This document shows positions 56,513 through 64,000 of a stretch of 64,000 bases of DNA, piece after piece; the first letter of the stretch is position 1, and each line of letters begins with the position of its first letter. The position numbers and the translations under genes were made by a program. The notes beneath the pieces were generated by a model. It did no database searches. It worked only from the letters and a program-made list of their open reading frames with translations, and was not told where the DNA came from. This stretch comes from Chrysomallon squamiferum (Eukaryota; Mollusca; Gastropoda; Neomphalida; Peltospiridae): NCBI GenBank assembly GCA_012295275.1, contig CM022672.1, forward strand, positions 32,038,265 through 32,102,264, given 5' to 3'.

Positions 56513-56698
56513 ACCTTTATAACTTACGTATAAACAATGCAATCTAGCAGTACTTAATCTACAGAGTTAGAATTAAAGTTATCTTTTGTAAAGAAGATGT
56601 ATGTAAGATGAGTATACAAATATCTCGTAAAATGATTTGTTTAGTTTAATCTGAGACTGAAACCTAACAAAGTGACACTTTGTGACGTATAAGATATT

Positions 56699-56706
56699 TG
56701 ACGTCA
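56699..56706. promoter_or_regulatory. Candidate CRE upstream of BTB gene (copy 3)
   Basis: TGACGTCA conserved with 13,187-13,194, about 1.4 kb upstream of the BTB start. Confidence 0.3.
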
Positions 56707-57090
56707 GTCGCATGTTTATCAGTGAAGCGTTTGATAACTAAAAGAACACAAAGCAGAAGTGAAACTAGTCGGCCATATTGAAAGTGTATGATATCTTATA
56801 TTTTATTATGTTTGAACGATTCCGGTGTTCTTAATTTATTGCTAAATATATCAGAATTAGTTCTTTAACAAATAGATTATTTAAGTGTGAGTTTTTTTTA
56901 AACTTAAGATTACGTATAACATGACTTTACTAAAGTCTTTAATATGATACTACTACTACTACTATTTCTACTATTAGTACTACTACTACTACCCTGCTGT
57001 TGCCCTTATTATCATTATTTTTTTAATTGACGTATTTTACTATATATTTTATTTTATTTTATTTTATTTTATTTTTTCATTTATTCTTAG

Positions 57091-57177
57091 ATCGGTGATA
57101 TCTGTGAATTACAGTTGAGTCGAAAGACAGAAAATAATCTCATAAGAAATCGTCGATCAGGAAGTTCAAATTACAAG
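57091..57177 (+). other. Candidate 87-nt exon upstream of BTB gene (copy 3)
   Basis: Orthologue of 13,585-13,671 with the same splice borders and an uninterrupted 29-codon frame. The single difference seen (GAT to GAA) changes Asp to Glu. Confidence 0.3.
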
Positions 57178-57906
57178 GTATTTTGTATTGTTTCCTACTT
57201 TAAAAACATCACATCTTGTTCCTTTATTTTTCTTACTTCTTCTTCTTTTTTCTTATACACTGTTTCTTTTTAGATTTGTTATTGTCGGTTAATTATGTTG
57301 TCTTTTCTAGGAGTAAAATGGTATATAAATCACTGTATGTACATTGCGATTTGAAAATCGTTTGTGCCGCAGTGAAATATTTTTTATCTGACTGTTCCAG
57401 ACATGTCTGTGTATAATAATAATAACAATTATAATAATAATTATTGTTGATGTCGTCATCATGATAATCACTAATGTAAGCATAATGTACTTCTTTCTAT
57501 CTTTTATCGATTCGGTATATATTTATCTGAATTTTTTTCTTTCTTTCACTATCTTTTATTTATTTGTTTATTTTTAGATCTCTGATCGCAGTATTGAACA
57601 GTACATGCTTTAAACAGAAAGTAGCCGCTTCTTAGAAATTATCTTAGGTTAATTATTTCTTTACATGAAACTGTTTGTTTGAAAGATTTCCGTGTACAGG
57701 TCATAGCTAGAAATAAATATAGAAACCTGGTCACTGCAGTGCGAGGCGCTGCAACAGAACTCTGACCTGTACACAGAAACATGTTAAAATTATATTTAGT
57801 ATGAGGTTATTATTATTATAATTATTATTATTATTATTATTGTTATTTATTATTATTATTATTATTATTATTGTTTCCGTTCTTATTATTATTTTTCTCT
57901 ATTCCA

Positions 57907-57940
<34 letters not shown>

Positions 57941-58052
57941 GTTATTATTATTATTATTATTATTAATTAATAATTTTTTTTTTTTATTAGCAATAACAAC
58001 TGTTACAGTCTGTGTCCGAATAATGTCTTTTTCTTTTTCTCTCCCCATTCCA

Positions 58053-58095
<43 letters not shown>

Positions 58096-58111
58096 TGTTT
58101 ACAGTGAAAAC

Positions 58112-58374
58112 ATGGCCACCGCAGCAGAAGTTTCAAGCTGGCAGACTGGGAAAAAACTGACGGAGTGTATTGAACACGTTTTTCGTACGAGAACAGACAG
58201 CGACGTCAGATTTGTTGTTGGGGAAGAAGAAAAAACTGTGGATGCACATCGCTTCATCCTTATGATACGAAGCGAAGTCTTTCACAGGATACTGATGGGA
58301 GAATTTCGCGAACAAAACAGCATCCTTTTGCCTGATGTGCAGGCAGATATTTTCACAGAGTTTTTAAAGTATGT

Positions 58375-58434
<60 letters not shown>

Positions 58435-59663
58435 AACTCACAGCGACACAGGTATGAACATAGTGAGTAACGAAACATACATACCGACACGAACGTTGAT
58501 AACAATACAGTTTTTGTTAGTAATCTAATTATTTTCTAATTAATTAATCTCCCATAATTATCTCTCGTTTTGAAGTCTTACTATACATTCTTTTACACAG
58601 ATATCTTTATACGGATGACGTCGTCCTAACAGGCCACAACGTCACCGGTCTGCTGTATCTATCGAGGAAGTACATCGTCACGACACTGGAAGAACAGTGC
58701 GTGCGCTATTTGAAGTCGTCGTTGTCGTCACGGAATGCGTGCGTCGTGCTGGAACAAGCTCACCTGTTTGATGAACATGATCTAAGAAAAAAAACTCTGG
58801 ACTTCATTTTGGAAAATGGCGACGAAGTTTTGAAGTCAGATGAAGTCACCGATCTTTGTCACGAATGTCTGGTTGAGATCGTACGATCAGACGAACTGAC
58901 AGCAGACGAGAAAAATGTTTTTGAAGCCGCTGTGAAGTGGGCTGACAGTGCGTGTAAGAAGCAAGGAAGACAGACGAATGGACAGAACATGCGCGAGGCA
59001 CTGGGAGAGGCCGTGAAGCACGTGCGTTATCCATTACTCGATCAGACGTATTTTGTAGAACACGTGACACCCACTAACATACTCAGTGACACAGAAGGAT
59101 TCAAGATTTTGAAAAACTTGGTGAACAGTGATGAAGATGTTTCACCTTTTAACTCAAACATGAGAACTGCAGTGATTCGTAAAACACAGATTACAATAAA
59201 CAGGTTTGGTAGAACATTGTCTGGTTACTTGTTCTGTTCTGGTGAAGTATTTGATCACGCCATTACTTTCTCTGTCAACAAAAACGCTTTACTTCGCGGA
59301 TTTCAGTTGTACGGTCACAGTAAACCACGAAACTACGACGTCAGCGCCTTCGTCACTGACACAAGAAGAGACGAGATACTGGACGGGTCTACGCGGACAC
59401 AGAGATATGAGCACGTCGTGTCTAACGTGTATGACGTCGTGTTCAGACGTCCAGTGAAGATTACTAAAGACACTGAGTACAGCTTGTTTGTAAATGTTAA
59501 TGGAGGAAGCTCATTGTATGGATTTGAAGGTAAATCAAAAATTGTTGTAGACTCTTTTGTTTGTAGATTTTCTGAGTCACACAAATCTAAACACAGTCAC
59601 AGAAAACTTGGTGTTACACGTGTGAATGAAGGACAAATACCTGCTTTGTTATTTTTAGTATAA
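58112..59663 (+). CDS. BTB-BACK-PHR domain protein, BTBD1/2/3/6-like (copy 3)
   Basis: Exons 58,112-58,368 and 58,601-59,663 give 439 aa with the same splice sites and domain order as the copy at 14,644: BTB (about 18-125), BACK (about 126-260) and PHR (about 281-438). By my reading eight residues differ: Tyr to Asp before AHRFIL, Tyr to Phe in the GEYRE loop, Pro to Thr, Lys to Glu, Leu-Val to Gln-Ile, Asp to Asn, and Thr to Ser. All are point changes without indels, so both copies look functional or very recent. Several of the changes lie in the BTB fold and in the BACK-PHR linker, where dimer or substrate contacts would be expected. The start choice and implied 5' leader are as for copy 2. 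A candidate AATAAA is at 60,040-60,045. Confidence 0.92.
58377..58431. repeat. (CA)n at the 5' end of BTB intron 1 (copy 3)
   Basis: About 27 CA units directly inside the donor GTATGT, almost the same length as in copy 2. Confidence 0.95.
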
Positions 59664-61100
<1,437 letters not shown>

Positions 61101-61123
61101 ACTAATGGGAGGTAACCCTATAC

Positions 61124-61415
61124 CACTGGTTTTCAACCTTTTTCATACGCGACGACCTATGAGCAACGCAATATGAACGAAAATCCCTTTTAAAATTTTT
61201 GATTCAATATTATGTAGGGTTACCATATTTTCATCAAGCAAAGACAGTACAAAAGGAATCTATATTCACTATGACGGGTCCCAAACCTATCTACTCGTTT
61301 TTATTTATTTCTCCTTCCAAGTCAAGCTGTACAAAGCTAACACATACCCTACCTGAAGAACGATCTCGCAATCCCCAGAAAAAAAGTCTGGCGACCCCCA
61401 GGTTGAAAACCTATG
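61124..61415 (+). mobile_element. hAT-type MITE (copy 3, best preserved)
   Basis: 292 bp with termini CACTGGTTTTCAACCT and, reverse-complemented, CATAGGTTTTCAACCT. Flanking 8-mers CCCTATAC and CCCTTCAC agree at 6 of 8 positions, as expected for a hAT target-site duplication that has aged. No coding capacity. Confidence 0.8.
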
Positions 61416-61737
61416 CCCTTCACGCAGCTAAATGAAGAAGATCATTATCAGTGTGATACCTAAGTGAATTCAATCATTTAGATTAAGAGTCAACAGCAGA
61501 TGTCTAAATAAATACGTATGACGCATATTTTGCTTTGTTTTATTGAATTCATCGCAAAGCGATCTAAAAAACTGAAGTCCGCTGACTGATCGTGCAATGT
61601 GTTCAGGAGACCGTTGGACAAAATGGAGGCAACATGTATCGATATTCAACTTTCAAGTGATCTGTTTCAAATAATAAATAAATAAATAAAAAGAATTCGA
61701 CTAAACTTTGCCGCGGGTTTATACTAAGACCCTAGCA

Positions 61738-62124
61738 GTGCAATTTGAAATATGAAGACAGGAAATATTTGACATTATAAAACTTAGTGACCATTACCAA
61801 CAGTTGTACGAAAGTAATATGTCGGCAAAGAGTAACGACCGACAAATTCAAAAATCTGAATAGACTGGTGATACACACAATGACCAAGTGACCGAAATTT
61901 CTTACACTGATGTTCTGAAAATTATAAAACAAATTAAATATTTCGTTGCTTCTACCGACAGCAGATTTTGCAATCGATGTTAAACATGGAGGCCATGACA
62001 GAGAAGTTTGTTTTGGAGATAAACAAGAAAAAATAAACAAATAAATAAATAAAGTAGAAGAAAGAAACGCAGTTGTCTATGACAGACTGTTTCACAGATG
62101 ACACAAATGAATCAGGGTCCACTG
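61738..62124 (+). mobile_element. pogo/Tigger-like element, 3' end with internal deletion (copy 3)
   Basis: Matches 18,225-18,728 but lacks about 120 bp just before the terminal repeat, which remains as AATGAATCAGGGTCCACTG. Confidence 0.45.
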
Positions 62125-62134
62125 TACACACACA

Positions 62135-62165
<31 letters not shown>

Positions 62166-62172
62166 CCACCCA

Positions 62173-62214
<42 letters not shown>

Positions 62215-62802
62215 ATATCAATACGCATTGTCTGTCTAGCACATAAATACATGTATTTATACTTTCTTAAACATATATATACACTCACACACATATCTAA
62301 ATGTCTTCGATAAACACACACATTCATACATGCACATACACACACACACATACACACATTATATATCAATATCTGTCTACCTATCTCTGTATCTATGTAT
62401 GCATGTTTGTATGTACATATATATGTGTATCTGTGTGTGTGTGTGTGTATGTGGATGTGTTTGTCTGCGTATGTGTGTGTGTACGGAGAGAGAGAGAAGA
62501 GAGATATAGATACACACTCATCTAATCACTCATAACTCTTTCTAAAGCATACATACATACGTAGTTCATACGTACATACATAAAAGCATACATACAAACA
62601 CACCCAGAAGTAAGTTGATTCACTTGTAATTGTCAATGTTTCTAGTATTGAAACTAAGTATGTTGATAAACTTGTAGTGAGAGTGTTTCTAGTAGTAGCA
62701 CATTAAGTATTTTGATAAACTGATAGTTACATACATGTTGGTGAACCTTAAGATCATAATGTTATTGAATTAATAGTATTTTGAAATGTATTATTTTTAT
62801 AA

Positions 62803-62858
<56 letters not shown>

Positions 62859-63200
62859 TGCTGTCCTTTTTATTAAAATGAATTTACTTTTAATCTATTT
62901 TACACTTTACAGAATTATAATGCAGTGACTGAGGGTAATGTGTAAGTAAACCTATCACTTTTGTTAATATATTATCAGATTTAAATTAAAATAACCTTCT
63001 TGGACAGGCATGTTTTTTTTTACAGAAACGCTTCTGATCAAGAAATAAATTATAAGAAGAGGAAAGGCGCACGCACTTGCGTGTCACTGTGTACTTGTGT
63101 GTATTTGTATGTTTCAGTTTGTGTTTGTGTGTCGGTGTGTGTTTTTGTGTGACGGTGTTTCATTGAGCTAACAGTGTAACAAAAGTTCATGCAAAACATT
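62125..63200. other. CA/TG and TATG repeat zone, noncoding (copy 3)
   Basis: Imperfect CA runs (62,125-62,210), CA/TA-rich and TG-rich stretches up to about 62,500, an ATT run (62,805-62,855) and AT-rich sequence. It is shared with copies 1 and 2. No gene seen. Confidence 0.6.
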
Positions 63201-63536
63201 TAACTATAGTCAGGAGGAGAACTGTACAAATATGTGTACAATTTTATACTGTGATGATGAATTAAAGAATGTAAGGAACAAAGACACTGTGTGGATTTTA
63301 TGAGAGACAATCCTAACTTATTACAAATGATGATAATACTAAAACTTATCATCAAGCAATGAATAAGAGGAGAAATATTCAAAAAAACACAAAAATCCTA
63401 CAACTTGCAGACTATCACATAAAAAAATTAGTATAACAAATACAAACAAAAAACCCAGGAATTGAAAGAGAAACAGTATTTATTGAAGTAATAAAAAACA
63501 CGAATCAATTAAATATCAAAATAATAATATTCATGT

Positions 63537-64000
63537 CTACTGAAGCATAGGTCTGGAAGATGTCACCTTTTTCACAAAATAGAAAACCTCTTGCAAGTTA
63601 CAGAGAGAGCTCAGAGGCACCTTTCCTTCTAGAGGTCTCATGTTCAACCTGAAAAAAAAAAAAAAAAAATATTAATATTATTTCCAAATGAGATGTTTGA
63701 AAATAAGTAAATTTCACTTCACATAGAACTATGAGGACAAGCTTGACAAAAATGAAATGTTTGTCACATTGCTATGTCTTATGCCACACATGAAATGAAC
63801 AAAGAAAATGTTACTCAAAGCACATTGAGTTATATCAGCTACACGTATGTACATGACAGCACAATCACATCAGTTTATTACTTACTAAGTATTAGTCAAA
63901 CAATTTCAAATGTTTAAATTACAGGAATGAATACATACAAGTCAGCAGTCTTCCACTGGTAGATTTGTAGGAGTCTGGTTGTCTAGTGATGGGGATGGTG
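63537..64000 (-). pseudogene. Duplicate of the last two exons of the seven-exon gene
   Basis: The terminal exon (63,537-63,648, 112 nt) appears identical to 20,212-20,323, and its polyadenylation signal is kept. The penultimate exon begins near 63,950 and runs off the window. Its donor has been rebuilt: one AGA codon and the original junction are missing, and the next GTATGT lies some bases later, giving phase 1 instead of phase 2. Spliced there, the terminal exon would reach a stop at its first complete codon. So the duplicate is probably not producing the full C-terminus, although the exons outside the window are unseen. Confidence 0.5.

Overview
The window is animal nuclear DNA, most likely from a mollusc. 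It has spliced genes with GT-AG introns, very dense di-, tri- and tetranucleotide microsatellites, and many eroded transposons: hAT, pogo/Tigger, mariner-type, ISL2EU/Harbinger-type, a Ty3/gypsy gag remnant and SINEs. Two SINE copies (26.2 and 46.6 kb) carry a core that I recognise from memory as common in gastropod and bivalve genomes. No rRNA, functional tRNA, CRISPR or prokaryotic operon is visible.

Layout: a segmental duplication dominates. Copy 2 (5,997 to at least 20,780) recurs in the same orientation as copy 3 (49,363 to the window end), about 43.4 kb apart. Copy 1 (about 736-5,796) is the central part of the same unit in inverted orientation and stops at a 200-N gap. Each unit carries a two-exon BTB-BACK-PHR gene of the BTBD1/2/3/6 type (probable CUL3 ubiquitin-ligase adaptors). 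Copies 2 and 3 are intact (439 aa, about 98% identical). Copy 1 has lost exon 1 into the gap and carries a frameshift. Upstream of the BTB gene lies the 3' end of an unrecognised minus-strand gene, with a mariner-type element nearby. Downstream are a pogo/Tigger end, a hAT MITE and the 3' end of a second minus-strand gene.

Between the direct copies (20.8-47 kb) the DNA is unique and reads mainly on the minus strand. It holds a complete seven-exon gene model (25,454-20,212; 268 aa, three 25-residue acidic repeats, family unknown) in which every splice phase agrees. It also holds three or four exon clusters of unrecognised genes (34.6-33.6, 31.7, 40.8-39.5 and 45.2-44.4 kb), a 61-bp minisatellite of about 28 units, a 55-bp minisatellite of about 9 units, and a decayed ISL2EU-like transposon whose two proteins (YqaJ/SWIM and DDE_Tnp_4) can both still be read. 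The segment 47.0-50.3 kb is a mosaic of repeats also found at 6-7.3 and 12.7 kb.

Functionally, the only genes I can place are the BTB-PHR adaptors. The minus-strand genes are supported by splice-phase logic, not by recognised domains. All gene models are predictions from sequence reading without transcript evidence.
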